A DNA stretch of 64,000 nucleotides from Lysobacteraceae bacterium (GTDB lineage Bacteria; Pseudomonadota; Gammaproteobacteria; Xanthomonadales; Xanthomonadaceae). Where the stretch lies: positions 62,001 through 126,000 of the forward strand of contig BPKJ01000003.1 in the NCBI GenBank assembly GCA_026005075.1, written 5' to 3'. Below the pieces are notes generated by a model that saw only the letters and a list, made by a program, of their open reading frames with translations, searched no databases and was not told the origin of the DNA. The position numbers were made by a program, and so were the translations under genes. Shown in pieces: positions 35,168-48,788 of this stretch; position 1 is the stretch's first letter; the number at the start of each line of letters is the position of its first letter.

Positions 35168-35171
<4 letters not shown>
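34617..35171 (-). CDS. Acyl-CoA thioesterase (YbgC/4-hydroxybenzoyl-CoA type hotdog) with basic N-terminal tail
   Basis: A 184-residue protein. Residues 1-50 are a Lys/Pro/Ala-rich disordered tail ([19 protein letters not shown]). Residues 53-175 form a hotdog fold with [24 protein letters not shown], the 4-hydroxybenzoyl-CoA thioesterase signature with its catalytic Asp. It probably hydrolyses short or aromatic acyl-CoA. The ATG overlaps the uvrA stop by 4 bp, so it is translated after uvrA. The tail is unusual for the family; a shorter protein from an alternative start cannot be excluded. Confidence 0.85.
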
Positions 35172-38050
<2,879 letters not shown>

Positions 38051-38131
38051 GCGGGCTCGGGGTTCTGCGAGGCGCGACAGTCTAGCAGGGGCAGGGTGAC
38101 GACCCCTGCCTGCCGTGCCTGCCCTCCGGGT

Positions 38132-38644
38132 TCATTCCTGCCGGTCGCCGAAACGCTCCCGCAGCCAGTCGCGCAGCATCCTCTTCTCGTAGCGCAGCGC
38201 ATCGTCGCGGTCCGCGTGCGGCGCCGCCTGGAAGCCGAGGTCGCGGAGGTCCTCCTCGCCCTCCCCGAGCAGCGCGCCGTCCCGGTCCAGCACCCGCCAG
38301 CGGAACCGAAGGCGCGGCGGATGGATCGAGCGGACCACGCGGACGCCGTGCAGGGCGGGGTCGCCGCCGAGCTCCGGTTCCCCGGCGAGGTCGATGTCGG
38401 TGAACACGATCTCGAGCCGGCTGCCCGGCCGCAGATACCGCGGCGCCGTCCGCGCGAGGTAGCGGCCAAGTCCCTCCGTGACCTCGGCGCTGGCGCCGCG
38501 GCGGCCACTGCCGTCGGTGCGGGCATCGGCAAAACCCTCGGGGTTCTCGAAGCGCACCTCGACCGCGGCGGACGGCGCCGTCTCCGCGGCCTGCAGCGGA
38601 CCGATCAGGGCGAGCAGGAACAAGGCGACGATGAGGCGTGGCAT
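38132..38644 (-). CDS. DUF3016 secreted protein
   Basis: A 170-residue exported protein (signal peptide [19 protein letters not shown]) that fits the DUF3016 family: [31 protein letters not shown] and a charged C-terminal [15 protein letters not shown]. No function is established. It is divergent from sucC and lies 81 bp upstream of uvrA on the same strand. Confidence 0.82.
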   Translation of the reverse strand: MPRLIVALFLLALIGPLQAAETAPSAAVEVRFENPEGFADARTDGSGRRGASAEVTEGLGRYLARTAPRYLRPGSRLEIVFTDIDLAGEPELGGDPALHGVRVVRSIHPPRLRFRWRVLDRDGALLGEGEEDLRDLGFQAAPHADRDDALRYEKRMLRDWLRERFGDRQE

Positions 38645-38730
38645 GGGCGATCCTCCCCGCGCGGGCAACGTGCCCAAGCATACGCCTGCTCGGGCACGGC
38701 GGGGCGGCCCCCCACGACGGACGGCCCTTT

Positions 38731-38759
38731 TTGCCTTTGCGGGTCTGCTTGGCCACAAT
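38731..38759 (+). promoter_or_regulatory. Candidate sigma-70 promoter of sucCD
   Basis: TTGCCT (38731-38736) and CACAAT (38754-38759) are separated by 17 bases, each matching the consensus at four of six positions. They lie 80 bp before the sucC ATG in the gap divergent to the DUF3016 gene. Confidence 0.4.
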
Positions 38760-38839
38760 ACCGCGTCCCTCGGCGGGACCCGCGCCATGCCGGCGGCGGG
38801 CCGTGGTTCCCGTCCCCCTCTCTCCTCATCAGGTGCAGC

Positions 38840-40006
38840 ATGAACTTCCACGAGTATCAGGCCAAGGAGCTGTTCGCCGAGTACGGCATTCCGGTACCGA
38901 CCGGGCGGGTCGCGCGCACGCCCGACCAGGCGGTCGAGGCGGCGCGGAGCATCGGCGGCGAGCAGTGGGTGGTCAAGGCGCAGATCCACGCTGGCGGACG
39001 CGGCAAGGCCGGGGGCGTGAAGCTGGTCAAGTCCCTCGATGCGGTGCGCGAGGCCGCGGCGGCCATGCTCGGCACGCGCATGGCCACCTACCAGAGCGGC
39101 GGTCGCGCCTTGCCGGTGGACTGCGTGCTGGTCACCGAGGCGACCGACATCGCCAAGGAGCTCTACCTGTCGGTGCTGGTCGATCGCGCCACCAAGTCGA
39201 TCTCCTTCATCTGCTCGGCCGAGGGCGGGGTGGAGATCGAGAAGGTCGCGGCGGAGAACCCGGACGCGATCCACACCGTGCAGGTGCAGTTCGTGCAGGG
39301 CCTGCAGCCCTACCAGTGCCGCCAGGTCGGCTTCGCCATGGGGCTGACGGCCAAGCAGGTCAACCAGCTGACCAAGATCATGCTGGGCCTGTTCCGGCTG
39401 TTCAACGAGAAGGACCTGTCCCTGGTCGAGCTCAACCCGCTGGCCATCACCACCAGCGGGGACCTGGTCGCCCTGGACGGCAAGATCAACTCCGATGACA
39501 ACGCATCCTTCCGGCAGCCCGCGCTGGTGGCGATGCGCGACCGCGCCCAGGAGGACCCGCAGGAGGCCGAGGCCGCCGAGCATGATCTCAACTACGTGAC
39601 CATGGACGGCAACATCGGCTGCATGGTCAACGGTGCCGGTCTTGCCATGGCCACCATGGACGTCATCAAGCTCAACGGCGGCGAGCCGGCCAACTTCCTC
39701 GACGTCGGCGGCGGTGCGACCCGTGAACGGGTGACCGAGGCCTTCAAGCTGATCCTCGCTTCGGACAAGGTCAAGGCCATCCTCGTCAACATCTTCGGCG
39801 GCATCGTGCGCTGCGACATGATCGCCGAGGGCATCATCCAGGCGGTGAAGGAGGTTGGGGTCGGCGTGCCGGTGGTGGTGCGCCTCGAGGGGACCAACGT
39901 GCAGAAGGGCAAGGAATTGCTGAAGAACAGCGGGCTTGCGCTGATCCCCGCCGACGATCTCAACGACGCGGCGCGCAAGGCGGTCGCCGCCGCCGCCGCG
40001 GCCTGA
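38840..40006 (+). CDS. sucC: Succinyl-CoA synthetase beta subunit (ADP-forming)
   Basis: The nucleotide-binding subunit of the TCA-cycle enzyme making ATP from succinyl-CoA. The 388 residues match the standard length. Seen: [20 protein letters not shown], the ATP-grasp segment [28 protein letters not shown] and the C-terminal [13 protein letters not shown] and [10 protein letters not shown]. The start is the usual MNFHEYQ. sucD follows after 26 bp. sucAB are not in the window. Confidence 0.97.
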   Translation: MNFHEYQAKELFAEYGIPVPTGRVARTPDQAVEAARSIGGEQWVVKAQIHAGGRGKAGGVKLVKSLDAVREAAAAMLGTRMATYQSGGRALPVDCVLVTEATDIAKELYLSVLVDRATKSISFICSAEGGVEIEKVAAENPDAIHTVQVQFVQGLQPYQCRQVGFAMGLTAKQVNQLTKIMLGLFRLFNEKDLSLVELNPLAITTSGDLVALDGKINSDDNASFRQPALVAMRDRAQEDPQEAEAAEHDLNYVTMDGNIGCMVNGAGLAMATMDVIKLNGGEPANFLDVGGGATRERVTEAFKLILASDKVKAILVNIFGGIVRCDMIAEGIIQAVKEVGVGVPVVVRLEGTNVQKGKELLKNSGLALIPADDLNDAARKAVAAAAAA

Positions 40007-40032
40007 GCCCGAGACGATCACAGGAATCCATC

Positions 40033-40908
40033 ATGAGCGTACTGGTCAACAAGAACACCAAGGTCATCGTCCAGGGCTTCACCGGCCAGCAGGGCACCTT
40101 CCACGCCGAGCAGATGATCGAGTACGGCACCCGCGTCGTCGGCGGCGTGACGCCGGGCAAGGGTGGCAAGGAACACCTCGGGCTGCCGGTCTACGACACC
40201 GTGCAGGAGGCGGTGGACGACACCGGCGCCGACGCCAGCGTGATCTACGTCCCGCCGCCGTTTGCGGCCGATGCCATCCTCGAGGCCGCCGATGCCGGGA
40301 TCCGGGTCATCGTCGCCATCACCGAGGGCATCCCGGTGCTCGACATGCTGCGGGTCAAGCATGCGCTGGCCTGCTACGACGAATGCTGGCTGATCGGTCC
40401 CAACTGCCCGGGCATCATCACGCCGGGCGAGTGCAAGATCGGGATCATGCCCGGCCACATCCACAAGCCGGGCAAGGTCGGCATCGTCTCGCGCTCGGGC
40501 ACGCTGACCTACGAGGCGGTGAAGCAGACCACCGATGCCGGCCTGGGCCAGTCCACCTGCATCGGCATCGGTGGCGATCCGATCCAGGGCATGAACTTCA
40601 TCGATGCGCTGCAGCTGTTCCAGGACGATCCGCAGACCGAAGGCATCATCATGGTCGGCGAGATCGGGGGCAGCGCCGAGGAGGAGGCTGCGGAGTTCAT
40701 CTCCGAGTACGTCACCAAGCCGGTGGTCGGCTTCATCGCCGGGGCCTCCGCGCCGTCCGGCAAGCGCATGGGGCATGCCGGCGCCATCGCCTCCGGCGGC
40801 AAGGGCACTGCGGCGGGCAAGTTCGCGGCGCTGGAGAAGGCCGGCGTGACCACGGTCCGGTCGCCGGCCGACCTCGGGCGAGCCCTGGTCGAGCGCCTGC
40901 GCGGCTGA
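40033..40908 (+). CDS. sucD: Succinyl-CoA synthetase alpha subunit
   Basis: The CoA-binding subunit carrying the phosphohistidine. The 291 residues start [24 protein letters not shown], with [20 protein letters not shown], and the active-site histidine in [17 protein letters not shown]. It forms an operon with sucC. The stop lies 102 bp before nadE. Confidence 0.97.
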   Translation: MSVLVNKNTKVIVQGFTGQQGTFHAEQMIEYGTRVVGGVTPGKGGKEHLGLPVYDTVQEAVDDTGADASVIYVPPPFAADAILEAADAGIRVIVAITEGIPVLDMLRVKHALACYDECWLIGPNCPGIITPGECKIGIMPGHIHKPGKVGIVSRSGTLTYEAVKQTTDAGLGQSTCIGIGGDPIQGMNFIDALQLFQDDPQTEGIIMVGEIGGSAEEEAAEFISEYVTKPVVGFIAGASAPSGKRMGHAGAIASGGKGTAAGKFAALEKAGVTTVRSPADLGRALVERLRG

Positions 40909-41010
40909 TCGCGCGGCGCACGGCGCGTCCTCCCGGTCGTCCGCGCCCGCAAGGCCCGCGCGGTCGACAGGAGGGCACGACCGCGCAGGCCGCCCTCGTC
41001 CTCTCCGCCG

Positions 41011-42627
41011 ATGCGCATCGCCCTTGCCCAGTTCGATTTTCCGGTCGGCCAGGTCGAGGCGAACGCGCGCCGCATCCTCGCCTGCATCCACGAGGCGCGC
41101 GACCGCCATCGGGCGGACCTCGTGCTGTTTCCGGAACTTGCGCTGTGCGGGTATCCGCCCGAGGACCTGCTGCTGCGACCGGGATTCCTCGCCGCCTGCC
41201 AGCAGGCGCTGACCGAGCTCGCCGCGCAGGTGCGCGGCATCGTCGCCGTGGTCGGGCACCCGGAGGCCCGCGGCGCGGTGGTCTGCAACGCCCTGTCGGT
41301 GCTGCGCGAGGGTCGGGTCGAGACCACCTACCGCAAGCGCGAGCTGCCCAACTACGCGGTCTTCGACGAGCGCCGGTACTTCGAGCCGGGAGATGCCGCC
41401 GTGGTCTTCGAAGTGTCCGGCCTGCGGGTCGGGCTTTTGCTGTGCGAGGACCTGTGGCTGGACCGGCCGATGCGCGAGACGGCGGCGGCCGGCGCGGACC
41501 TGGTGCTGGTGGCCAATGCCTCGCCCTACGAGACCGGCAAGCCGGTGCGGCGGCGCGAGGTGCTCGCCGAGCGCCAGTCCGAGCATGCGCTGCCGCTGGC
41601 CTACCTCAATGCCGTAGGCGGGCAGGACGAGCTGGTCTTCGACGGCGCCTCGATGCTCGCCGACGCCCCCGGCGGGGCGCCGCACCCGCCGGCGACGGCG
41701 TTCGAGGAGGCTTTGCTGGTGGCCGACTTCGACCCGGGCTCGGGACGCTGGACGCGCAGGCAGTGGCCGCAGGTCGGGGAGTGCTCGGCGCTGGCCCTGG
41801 ACTGGGGCGCGCTGGTTCGTGGTACCCAGGACTACGTGCGCAAGAACGGTTTCTCGCGCGTGCTGGTGGGCTTGTCCGGGGGCATCGACTCGGCACTGGT
41901 CCTGGCCCTCGCGGTCGATGCGCTGGGGCCGGAACGGGTGCTGGCGGTGCGCTTGCCGTCCCGCTACACCTCCGCGCTCAGCAACGAACTCGCCGCGCGC
42001 CAGGCCGCACGGCTCGGAGTGAGGCTGGAGACGGTCTCCATCGAGCCCGCGTTCCGCGGTTTTCTGGACGCGCTCGGGCCGCTCTTCGCTGGGCGCGACG
42101 AGGACGTGACCGAGGAGAACCTGCAGTCGCGCTGCCGGGGCGCGATCCTGATGGCCCTATCGAACAAGTTCGGCAACCTGCTGCTGACCACCGGCAACAA
42201 GAGCGAGTACGCGGTCGGTTATGCGACCATCTACGGCGACATGTGCGGCGGCTACGCGCCGCTCAAGGACGTCTACAAGACCGGCGTGTTCGAGCTTGCC
42301 CGCTGGCGCAACCGCACGGGCGAGGTCATCCCGCAGGCGGTGATCGACCGCCCGCCCAGCGCCGAACTGCGGCAGGACCAGAAGGACGAGGATTCGCTGC
42401 CGCCCTACCCGCTGCTCGACGCGATCCTGCAGCGCCTCATCGAGCGCGAGATGTCGGTGCCGGAGGTCATCGCCGAGGGCTTCGATGCGGCGACCGTGCG
42501 GCGCGTTGCAGGCTTGCTGTTCGGCAACGAGTGGAAGCGCAGGCAGGCCGCGCCGGGACCGAAGATCTCGCCGCGCGCCTTCGGGCGCGAGCGGCGCTAC
42601 CCGATCACCTCCGGATGGCGCGCCTAG
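41011..42627 (+). CDS. nadE: Glutamine-dependent NAD synthetase
   Basis: A 538-residue two-domain enzyme that amidates nicotinic-acid adenine dinucleotide to NAD. The N-terminal nitrilase-like glutaminase (1-260) has the Glu of LVLFPELALCGYPPEDLLL, the Lys of TYRKRELPNYAVFDE and the Cys of LLLCEDLWLDRP. The C-terminal synthetase (about 275-538) has the P-loop VGLSGGIDSALVLALAVDAL and GNKSEYAVGYATIYGDMCGG. The gene is convergent with bamD, with 9 bp between the stops. Confidence 0.96.
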   Translation: MRIALAQFDFPVGQVEANARRILACIHEARDRHRADLVLFPELALCGYPPEDLLLRPGFLAACQQALTELAAQVRGIVAVVGHPEARGAVVCNALSVLREGRVETTYRKRELPNYAVFDERRYFEPGDAAVVFEVSGLRVGLLLCEDLWLDRPMRETAAAGADLVLVANASPYETGKPVRRREVLAERQSEHALPLAYLNAVGGQDELVFDGASMLADAPGGAPHPPATAFEEALLVADFDPGSGRWTRRQWPQVGECSALALDWGALVRGTQDYVRKNGFSRVLVGLSGGIDSALVLALAVDALGPERVLAVRLPSRYTSALSNELAARQAARLGVRLETVSIEPAFRGFLDALGPLFAGRDEDVTEENLQSRCRGAILMALSNKFGNLLLTTGNKSEYAVGYATIYGDMCGGYAPLKDVYKTGVFELARWRNRTGEVIPQAVIDRPPSAELRQDQKDEDSLPPYPLLDAILQRLIEREMSVPEVIAEGFDAATVRRVAGLLFGNEWKRRQAAPGPKISPRAFGRERRYPITSGWRA

Positions 42628-42636
42628 GAGGCCGGC

Positions 42637-43509
42637 TCAGCCGCGCGCCCGCTCGTCGCCGAACGGAACCAGCTTGCGCCACCAGCCGCCCCGACGCGGC
42701 CAGCCGCCGCTGAGGTAGGGGTGGTCCGGGTCGTTCAGCTTGAGCACGCGCAGGGCGTCCTCGGCAAGATCCTGCTGACCGAGCTGGCGGTAGCTCTCGG
42801 CCATGATCGCCAGGGCATCGCTCTGGTAGGCCGACTGCGGGTAGGTCTCGAGCAGGAACTGCGCCCGCTTGAGCGCGCCGACATACGCCCGCCGTCGCAG
42901 GTAGTACTGGGCGACGTTGATCTCGTGGCGGGCGAGGCGGTTCCGCAGGTAGACCATGCGCTGCCGCGCGTCGACCGCGTAGCGGGTGTCCGGGAAGCGC
43001 CGGATCACCTCGGCGAAGTCGTTGTAGCTCTGCACGTTGAGAGCCTGGTCGCGCTGGGTGGCGTCGATGCCGACCAGGCGGTCCAGTGCGCTGTTGCCGC
43101 GATCGAAGTTGATCAGCGCCTTGAGGTAGTACGCATAGGCGATGTGCCGGTGCGCCGGATAGGTGCGGATGAAGCGGTTGACCGTGGACAGCGCGTCCTC
43201 CGGCTGGCCGTTGCGGTGCTGGGCATAGGCCAGCTCCAGCTGCGACTGCTCGGTGTAGGGGCCGTAGGGAAAACGTGCGATCAGGCGCTGGTAGTAGCGG
43301 GTCGCACGGGTGTAGTTGCCCGCCTTCAGAGCGTCCTTGGCCTCGGCGTACATGGCCTCGACCGGGAGGGTCTCGAGCGGATCCTCGCGCTTGAACCACT
43401 TCCCGCAGCCGGCCAGCAGCGCCGCGCAGCAGAGCAGAAGGACCCAGCGTGGAAGCCGGGAGGGGGCGGTGCGGAGGCTCGGGCAGGAAAGCCCAGGATG
43501 TTGGATCAT
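42637..43509 (-). CDS. bamD: Outer-membrane assembly lipoprotein BamD
   Basis: An essential lipoprotein of the BAM complex that inserts beta-barrel proteins. The lipobox is LLAGC with Cys35, followed by TPR repeats (about 55-270): [33 protein letters not shown] (in sections), LELAYAQH and [16 protein letters not shown]. The length (290) is slightly above the usual 245 because of a long N-terminal region and a basic tail. Divergent from rluD with 76 bp between, the order commonly seen in gammaproteobacteria. Confidence 0.95.
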   Translation of the reverse strand: MIQHPGLSCPSLRTAPSRLPRWVLLLCCAALLAGCGKWFKREDPLETLPVEAMYAEAKDALKAGNYTRATRYYQRLIARFPYGPYTEQSQLELAYAQHRNGQPEDALSTVNRFIRTYPAHRHIAYAYYLKALINFDRGNSALDRLVGIDATQRDQALNVQSYNDFAEVIRRFPDTRYAVDARQRMVYLRNRLARHEINVAQYYLRRRAYVGALKRAQFLLETYPQSAYQSDALAIMAESYRQLGQQDLAEDALRVLKLNDPDHPYLSGGWPRRGGWWRKLVPFGDERARG

Positions 43510-43585
43510 GTCAGGCCGGTTCGTTGAGCGCCAAGTGCTCGAAGCGGGCGATGATAGCCCAAGCCCCGATCAGCCTCCATCTGCC

Positions 43586-44581
43586 ATGACCCGTGTGAAT
43601 GCAAGCCCAATCCCGCCCGATGACGGCGCGTGGATCACCGCCGAGGCCCGCGTCGGGCCGGGGCAGTCCGGCCTGAGGCTGGATCAGGCGGCGGCCGAAC
43701 TGCTCGACGGATTCTCCCGCTCCAGGCTCGCCGCATGGATCCGCTCCGGTGAGCTCACCCTCGACGGCGCCCGCGCCCGGCCCAGGGATCCGGTGGCCGA
43801 GGGCAGCCTGATCCGCCTGCGCGCGCGCGGCGAGGCGGCGACCGAGGCCGCCTCGCAGGACATCCCCCTGCGCCTGCTCTACGAGGACGAGCATCTGCTC
43901 ATCGTCGACAAGCCGGCCGGGCTGGTGGTCCATCCCGGCGCCGGCAATCCGGACGGGACGCTGGTCAACGGCCTGCTGCACTTCGACCCCGGGCTGGAGA
44001 GGCTGCCGCGCGCCGGCATCGTGCACCGGCTCGACAAGGACACCAGCGGGGCGCTGCTGGTGGCGCGTACGCCCATGGCGCACGCGGCACTGGTGGAACG
44101 CCTTGCGGCGCGCGCCATCCAGCGCCAGTACCTCGCCGTCGTCAACGGCGTGATGGTGGCGGGCGGCACCGTCGATGCGCCGCTCGACCGCCATCGCAGC
44201 GACCGTCTCCGGCGCGCCGTGGTGGAGGGGGGCAGGCCAGCGGTCACCCACTACCGGGTGCGCGAGCGGTTCCGCGTGCACACTGCGGTCGAGTGCCGAC
44301 TGGAAACCGGGCGCACCCACCAGATCCGCGTCCACATGCAGCACATCCGTCATCCGCTGATCGGGGACCCGCTCTACGGCGCGGGCCTGCGCCTCCCCAG
44401 GCAGTCCAGTGCCGAGCTGGAAGCCTGCCTGCGCGGGTTCCGCAGGCAGGCCCTGCATGCCGAGCGTCTCGCCCTCGTGCACCCCGTCAGCGGCCAGGAG
44501 ATCGCGGTGCGGGCCGCCTTGCCGGATGATCTTGCCGCGCTGCTCGAGGCGCTGCGCGCCGATGCCGCCGCCCATGGCTGA
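43586..44581 (+). CDS. rluD: 23S rRNA pseudouridine synthase RluD
   Basis: Makes pseudouridines 1911/1915/1917 in helix 69 of 23S rRNA. The 331-residue protein has an S4 domain (about 30-85; [12 protein letters not shown]...[16 protein letters not shown]) and the synthase domain with the catalytic Asp in [41 protein letters not shown] is the second family motif. The bamD-rluD-pgeF-clpB order supports RluD over RluA or RluC. Its 3' end overlaps pgeF by 8 bp. Confidence 0.95.
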   Translation: MTRVNASPIPPDDGAWITAEARVGPGQSGLRLDQAAAELLDGFSRSRLAAWIRSGELTLDGARARPRDPVAEGSLIRLRARGEAATEAASQDIPLRLLYEDEHLLIVDKPAGLVVHPGAGNPDGTLVNGLLHFDPGLERLPRAGIVHRLDKDTSGALLVARTPMAHAALVERLAARAIQRQYLAVVNGVMVAGGTVDAPLDRHRSDRLRRAVVEGGRPAVTHYRVRERFRVHTAVECRLETGRTHQIRVHMQHIRHPLIGDPLYGAGLRLPRQSSAELEACLRGFRRQALHAERLALVHPVSGQEIAVRAALPDDLAALLEALRADAAAHG

Positions 44582-45374
44582 AGCCGGACTCGGCGGGATC
44601 GGCGCGGCGTGGATGCCGGCCGAGTGGGACGCACCCGCCCGCGTGCACGGCCTGACCACCCTGCGCGGGTTGCCCGGGGTCGGCGTCTCACGGCCGCCGT
44701 ACCATGCCTTCAACCTTGCGGACCGTTGTGGCGACGATCCGGAGGCCGTCGCCGAGAACCGCCGCCGGCTGCAGCGTCTGGCCGGGCTGCCGGGTCCGCC
44801 ACTATGGTTGCGGCAGGTGCACGGTACCGGGGTGTGCCGTTTCGACGGGCGCATGGCGGAGGCGCAGGTGGAGGCCGATGCCGCGGTGACCTCGGTGGCA
44901 GGCCGGGTGCTGGCGGTGCTCACCGCCGATTGCCTGCCGGTGCTGCTGTGTTCCCGCAGCGGCGACGAGGTGGCGGCGGTCCACGCCGGCTGGCGAGGGC
45001 TGGCCGCGGGCGTGATCGAACGCTGTGTCGAGGCGATGCGCACCGCTCCCGCCTCGCTGTTGGCATGGATCGGCCCTGCGGCCGGGCCTTCGGCCTACGA
45101 GGTGGGCGAGGAAGTCCGTGCCGCCTTCGTCGCCGTGCACGCGGCCGATGCGCGCGCCTTCGCGCCGTCCCGGCCGGGGCACTGGTGGTGCGACCTGCCG
45201 GCGCTGGCGCGGGCGCGCCTGGCGCGGCTTGGCGTGACGGCGGTGACCGGTGGCCGGCACTGCACCCTGTCCGATCCATCCCGCTTCTTCTCGCATCGCC
45301 GCGACGGGCCCACCGGGCGCATGGCGAGCCTGGTCTGGATCGCGCCGGACGGGCAGGGCGACGGGCCGCGATGA
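44574..45374 (+). CDS. pgeF: Peptidoglycan-editing factor PgeF (YfiH/laccase-domain family)
   Basis: A 266-residue cytoplasmic enzyme thought to remove faulty L-Ser-containing muropeptide precursors; earlier called a polyphenol oxidase. Seen: QVHGTGVC, the Cys/His metal site in [11 protein letters not shown] and [30 protein letters not shown] and [17 protein letters not shown]. The ATG at 44574 is chosen; another in-frame ATG at 44562 is possible. It overlaps rluD by 8 bp. Confidence 0.94.
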   Translation: MAEAGLGGIGAAWMPAEWDAPARVHGLTTLRGLPGVGVSRPPYHAFNLADRCGDDPEAVAENRRRLQRLAGLPGPPLWLRQVHGTGVCRFDGRMAEAQVEADAAVTSVAGRVLAVLTADCLPVLLCSRSGDEVAAVHAGWRGLAAGVIERCVEAMRTAPASLLAWIGPAAGPSAYEVGEEVRAAFVAVHAADARAFAPSRPGHWWCDLPALARARLARLGVTAVTGGRHCTLSDPSRFFSHRRDGPTGRMASLVWIAPDGQGDGPR

Positions 45375-45383
45375 GGCCGCCGG

Positions 45384-45413
45384 CGGGCGGCAGGCTTGAA
45401 TCCTGCCCGCCCG
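45384..45413 (+). terminator. Hairpin after pgeF
   Basis: An 11-bp stem with one bulged C (45384-45394 against 45402-45413) and the loop CTTGAAT lies nine bases after the pgeF stop. No T-tract follows. It overlaps the candidate clpB promoter, whose -35 sequence sits in the loop. Confidence 0.45.
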
Positions 45414-45422
45414 TCCTCACCT
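45395..45422 (+). promoter_or_regulatory. Candidate sigma-32 (heat-shock) promoter of clpB
   Basis: CTTGAA (45395-45400) is a perfect heat-shock -35 core. CCTCACCT (45415-45422) begins after 14 bases and differs from CCCCATnT at two positions. It lies 52 bp before the clpB start. clpB is under sigma-32 control in gammaproteobacteria, which makes this plausible. Confidence 0.5.
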
Positions 45423-45474
45423 GTCCTGCATCGGTGGCCGTGGCGGCCACCCCGAATCCGGAGGGACGAATCCG

Positions 45475-48060
45475 ATGCGCATGGACAAGTTCACGTCGCG
45501 CTTCCAGCAGGCGCTTGCCGATGCCCAGAGCTTGGCCGTAGGGCGCGACCACAACCTGATCGAGCCGGTGCACCTGCTGGTTGCGCTGCTCGACCAGCAG
45601 GGCGGTTCGACGCGGCCGATGCTGGCCCAGGCCGGGGTCAACGTGGTCGCCCTGCGGGAGCGGCTGGGCGAGATGCTCGACCGCCTGCCGCGGGTCAGCG
45701 GACAGGAGGGCAGCGTCAGTCTCGGCAACGACCTCGTTCGCCTGCTCAACCTGGCCGACAAGTACGCCCAGCAGCGCGGCGACCAGTTCATCGCCAGCGA
45801 GCTCTTCGTGCTCGCCTGCAGCGAGGACAAGGGGCAGGTCGGTGAGGCGATGCGCGCCGCCGGCGCCACCCGTGCGGTGGTCGAGAAGGCGATCGAGGCG
45901 CTGCGTGGTGGCGAGAAGGTCAGCGATGCCAACGCCGAGGAGGCGCGGCAGGCGCTGGAGAAGTACTGCATCGACCTGACCGCGCGGGCCGAGCAGGGCA
46001 AGCTCGACCCGGTGATCGGTCGTGACGAGGAGATCCGGCGCACCATCCAGGTGCTGCAGCGGCGGACCAAGAACAACCCGGTGCTGATCGGCGAGCCGGG
46101 CGTGGGCAAGACCGCGATCGTCGAGGGTCTGGCCCAGCGCATCGTCAATGGCGAGGTCCCGGAGGGGCTGAAGAACAAGCGCGTGCTGGCCCTCGACATG
46201 GGTGCGCTGATCGCCGGTGCCAAGTACCGCGGCGAGTTCGAGGAGCGGCTCAAGGCGGTGTTGAACGACCTTGCCAAGCAGGAAGGACAGGTGATCCTGT
46301 TCATCGACGAGCTGCACACCATGGTGGGTGCGGGCAAGGCCGAAGGCGCGATGGATGCCGGAAACATGCTCAAGCCGGCGCTGGCCCGCGGCGAGCTGCA
46401 CTGCATCGGCGCGACCACGCTGGACGAGTACCGCAAGTACATCGAGAAGGACGCAGCGCTGGAACGCCGCTTCCAGAAGGTGTTCGTCGGCGAGCCCTCG
46501 GTGGAGGACACCATCGCCATCCTGCGCGGCCTGAAGGAGCGCTACGCCGTCCATCATGGCGTCGAGATCACCGACCCCGCGATCGTCGCGGCGGCGACGC
46601 TCTCGCATCGCTACATCACCGACCGGCAGCTTCCTGACAAGGCGATCGATCTCATGGACGAGGCGGCCTCGCGGATCCGCATGGAGATCGACTCCAAGCC
46701 GGAGGAACTGGACCGCAAGGAGCGGCGCCTGATCCAGCTCAAGATCCAGCGCGAGGCGCTGCGCAAGGAGACCGACGCCGAGTCCAGGCAGCGGCTGGCC
46801 GACCTCGAGAAGGAGATCAGCCAGCTCGAGCGCGAGTACAACGACCTCGAGGAAATCTGGAAGGCCGAGAAGGCGGCCGTGGTCGGCACCACGAAGATCA
46901 AGGAGCAGATCGAGCAGCTCAAGATCGAGCTCGAGGCGGCCCATCGCCGGCAGGATCTGCAACGCGCCTCCGAGATCCAGTACGGTCTGCTCCCGCAGCT
47001 CGAGAAGCAGCTCAAGGCGGCGATGGAAACCGAGCAGAAGGGCTTCCAGCTGCTGCAGCAGAAGGTGACCGCCGAGGAGATCGCCGAGGTGGTCTCGCGC
47101 TGGACCGGCATCCCGGTCAGCAAGATGCTCGAGGGTGAGCGCGAGAAGCTCCTGCGCATGGAGGAGGCCCTGCACCAGCGGGTGGTCGGTCAGGACGAGG
47201 CCGTCAAGGCGGTCAGCGATGCCATCCGGCGCTCGCGGGCCGGTCTTTCCGATCCCAACCGGCCGAACGGATCGTTCCTGTTCCTCGGCCCGACCGGCGT
47301 CGGCAAGACCGAGCTGTGCAAGGCGCTGGCCGAGTTCCTGTTCGATTCGTCCGACGCGATGGTGCGAATCGACATGAGCGAGTTCATGGAGAAGCACAGC
47401 GTCGCGCGGCTGATCGGGGCGCCGCCGGGGTATGTCGGCTACGAGGAGGGCGGCTACCTGACCGAGGCCGTGCGGCGGCGTCCGTACAGCGTCATCCTGC
47501 TCGACGAGGTCGAGAAGGCCCACCCGGATGTGTTCAACGTGCTGCTGCAGGTGCTGGACGACGGCCGCCTCACCGACGGCCAGGGACGGACGGTGGACTT
47601 CCGCAATACCGTGGTCGTGATGACGTCCAACCTCGGCTCGCAGCTGATCCAGGAGTTCAGCGACGACTCGGAGGAGAGCTACACCAAGATGAAGGCGGCG
47701 GTGATGGGCGTGGTGCAGGCCCACTTCCGGCCCGAGTTCATCAACCGGCTGGACGAGATCGTCGTCTTCCATCCGCTCGGCAAGGAGCAGATCCGCGAGA
47801 TCGCCCGCATCCAGACCGGCTACCTTGCCCGGCGACTGGCCGAGCGGCAGATCCGCTTCGAGATCACCGATGCCGCGCTGGCCGCTCTCGGCGAGGTCGG
47901 TTTCGACCCTGTCTACGGCGCACGGCCGCTCAAGCGGGCGATCCAGCACCAGGTCGAGAACCCGCTGGCGCAGAAGATCCTCGCCGGCGAGTTCCTGCCC
48001 GGCGACACCGTGGTGGTCGACGCCCACAACGGCAGGCTCGTCTTCCGCAAGCAGGGCTGA
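45475..48060 (+). CDS. clpB: ATP-dependent disaggregase ClpB
   Basis: A hexameric AAA+ chaperone that, with DnaK, pulls proteins out of aggregates. The 861 residues comprise the N-domain (1-145), AAA1 with Walker A GEPGVGKT (about 205), the coiled-coil middle domain (about 405-525), AAA2 with GPTGVGKTE (about 605) and the C-terminal domain. [20 protein letters not shown] and [13 protein letters not shown] mark the pore-loop regions. The length equals the usual 855-860. A likely heat-shock promoter precedes it and a strong hairpin follows. Confidence 0.97.
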   Translation: MRMDKFTSRFQQALADAQSLAVGRDHNLIEPVHLLVALLDQQGGSTRPMLAQAGVNVVALRERLGEMLDRLPRVSGQEGSVSLGNDLVRLLNLADKYAQQRGDQFIASELFVLACSEDKGQVGEAMRAAGATRAVVEKAIEALRGGEKVSDANAEEARQALEKYCIDLTARAEQGKLDPVIGRDEEIRRTIQVLQRRTKNNPVLIGEPGVGKTAIVEGLAQRIVNGEVPEGLKNKRVLALDMGALIAGAKYRGEFEERLKAVLNDLAKQEGQVILFIDELHTMVGAGKAEGAMDAGNMLKPALARGELHCIGATTLDEYRKYIEKDAALERRFQKVFVGEPSVEDTIAILRGLKERYAVHHGVEITDPAIVAAATLSHRYITDRQLPDKAIDLMDEAASRIRMEIDSKPEELDRKERRLIQLKIQREALRKETDAESRQRLADLEKEISQLEREYNDLEEIWKAEKAAVVGTTKIKEQIEQLKIELEAAHRRQDLQRASEIQYGLLPQLEKQLKAAMETEQKGFQLLQQKVTAEEIAEVVSRWTGIPVSKMLEGEREKLLRMEEALHQRVVGQDEAVKAVSDAIRRSRAGLSDPNRPNGSFLFLGPTGVGKTELCKALAEFLFDSSDAMVRIDMSEFMEKHSVARLIGAPPGYVGYEEGGYLTEAVRRRPYSVILLDEVEKAHPDVFNVLLQVLDDGRLTDGQGRTVDFRNTVVVMTSNLGSQLIQEFSDDSEESYTKMKAAVMGVVQAHFRPEFINRLDEIVVFHPLGKEQIREIARIQTGYLARRLAERQIRFEITDAALAALGEVGFDPVYGARPLKRAIQHQVENPLAQKILAGEFLPGDTVVVDAHNGRLVFRKQG

Positions 48061-48082
48061 ACCCGGAGCGCCCCCTCGGCCG

Positions 48083-48111
48083 CCGGTCCCCGGCGACCGA
48101 GCGGGGACCGG
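48083..48111 (+). terminator. Perfect 10-bp hairpin after clpB
   Basis: CCGGTCCCCG (48083-48092) and CGGGGACCGG (48102-48111) form a perfect stem with a 9-nt loop, 22 bases after the clpB stop. No T-run follows, so it may terminate weakly or protect the 3' end. Confidence 0.5.
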
Positions 48112-48162
48112 TCCGGTGCGGATGGCGGCGGCGGGGCGTGGCCTCGTTCCGGACGGGGCCGG

Positions 48163-48624
48163 TGTGACCCGATGCCCCGGCCGCTCGATACGCGCAAGCT
48201 TCTTGGTGTCGATGTGCAGCAGATCCCCAGGCTGTGCATGCTCGTAGCGCTGTACCGGCTCGCGCGGCTGCAGATCCGACAGCTTCGACAGCCCGGCTCG
48301 GCGCAGAACACGGCTGACCGTGGACTCCGACACGCCGACGCTCTGGGCGATGCGCGCCTGGAGCATTCGGCGCTGCCGCAGTTCGACGATGAGCCATGCC
48401 TTGCTCGGCTCGATCGCCCGCGGCGAGCGCTTGGGCCGGGAAGAGGCATCGGTCAAGCCGCCGGCTCCTCCGGCCAGGTAGCGGCCCAACCATTTGCGCG
48501 CGGTGCGCGGCGTCACGCCATGGCGCAAGGCCGCTTCACTGGCCTTGAGCCCGTGCCGGGTCATCTCTTGAACCATCTGCAAGCGACGAGCGAAGGTAAG
48601 TCGGGCATTCTTATGGGTGTTCAT
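48163..48624 (-). pseudogene. Truncated IS481-family transposase (N-terminal half)
   Basis: From the ATG at 48624 about 154 codons read as the N-terminal part of an IS481-type transposase. It has MNTHKNARLTFARRLQMV, the helix-turn-helix region ALRHGVTPRTARKWLGRYLAGG, the second HTH ARIAQSVGVSESTVSRVLRRAG, and the start of the DDE catalytic domain LLHIDTKKLARIERPGHRVT. The homology then stops abruptly and no rve/DDE remainder is found toward clpB. With only the first catalytic Asp left, the element cannot be active. It lies between clpB and gyrA. The right end may reach to about 48670, but no clear terminal inverted repeat was identified. Confidence 0.85.
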
Positions 48625-48788
48625 CCGGCTGCTCCTGGAAGTACTGGGTTGTTTGGCCACGTCCAGTCCTAACCCGCTGGCCGTGCTAAGATTTTGGGTT
48701 TCGCGGTACCCCGCATGGCCGGTCCGCTGCGTCCCTGACCGGGGCGCGGTGGCCGGCCGTCCCGCCGCCTGCATGCCAAAGGGTCTCG

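Noticed and set aside
48625..48788. Terminal inverted repeat of the IS481 remnant and a clear gyrA promoter
   Set aside because: The sequence was inspected, but no convincing repeat pair or good -35/-10 pair could be fixed without a full-length copy for comparison.
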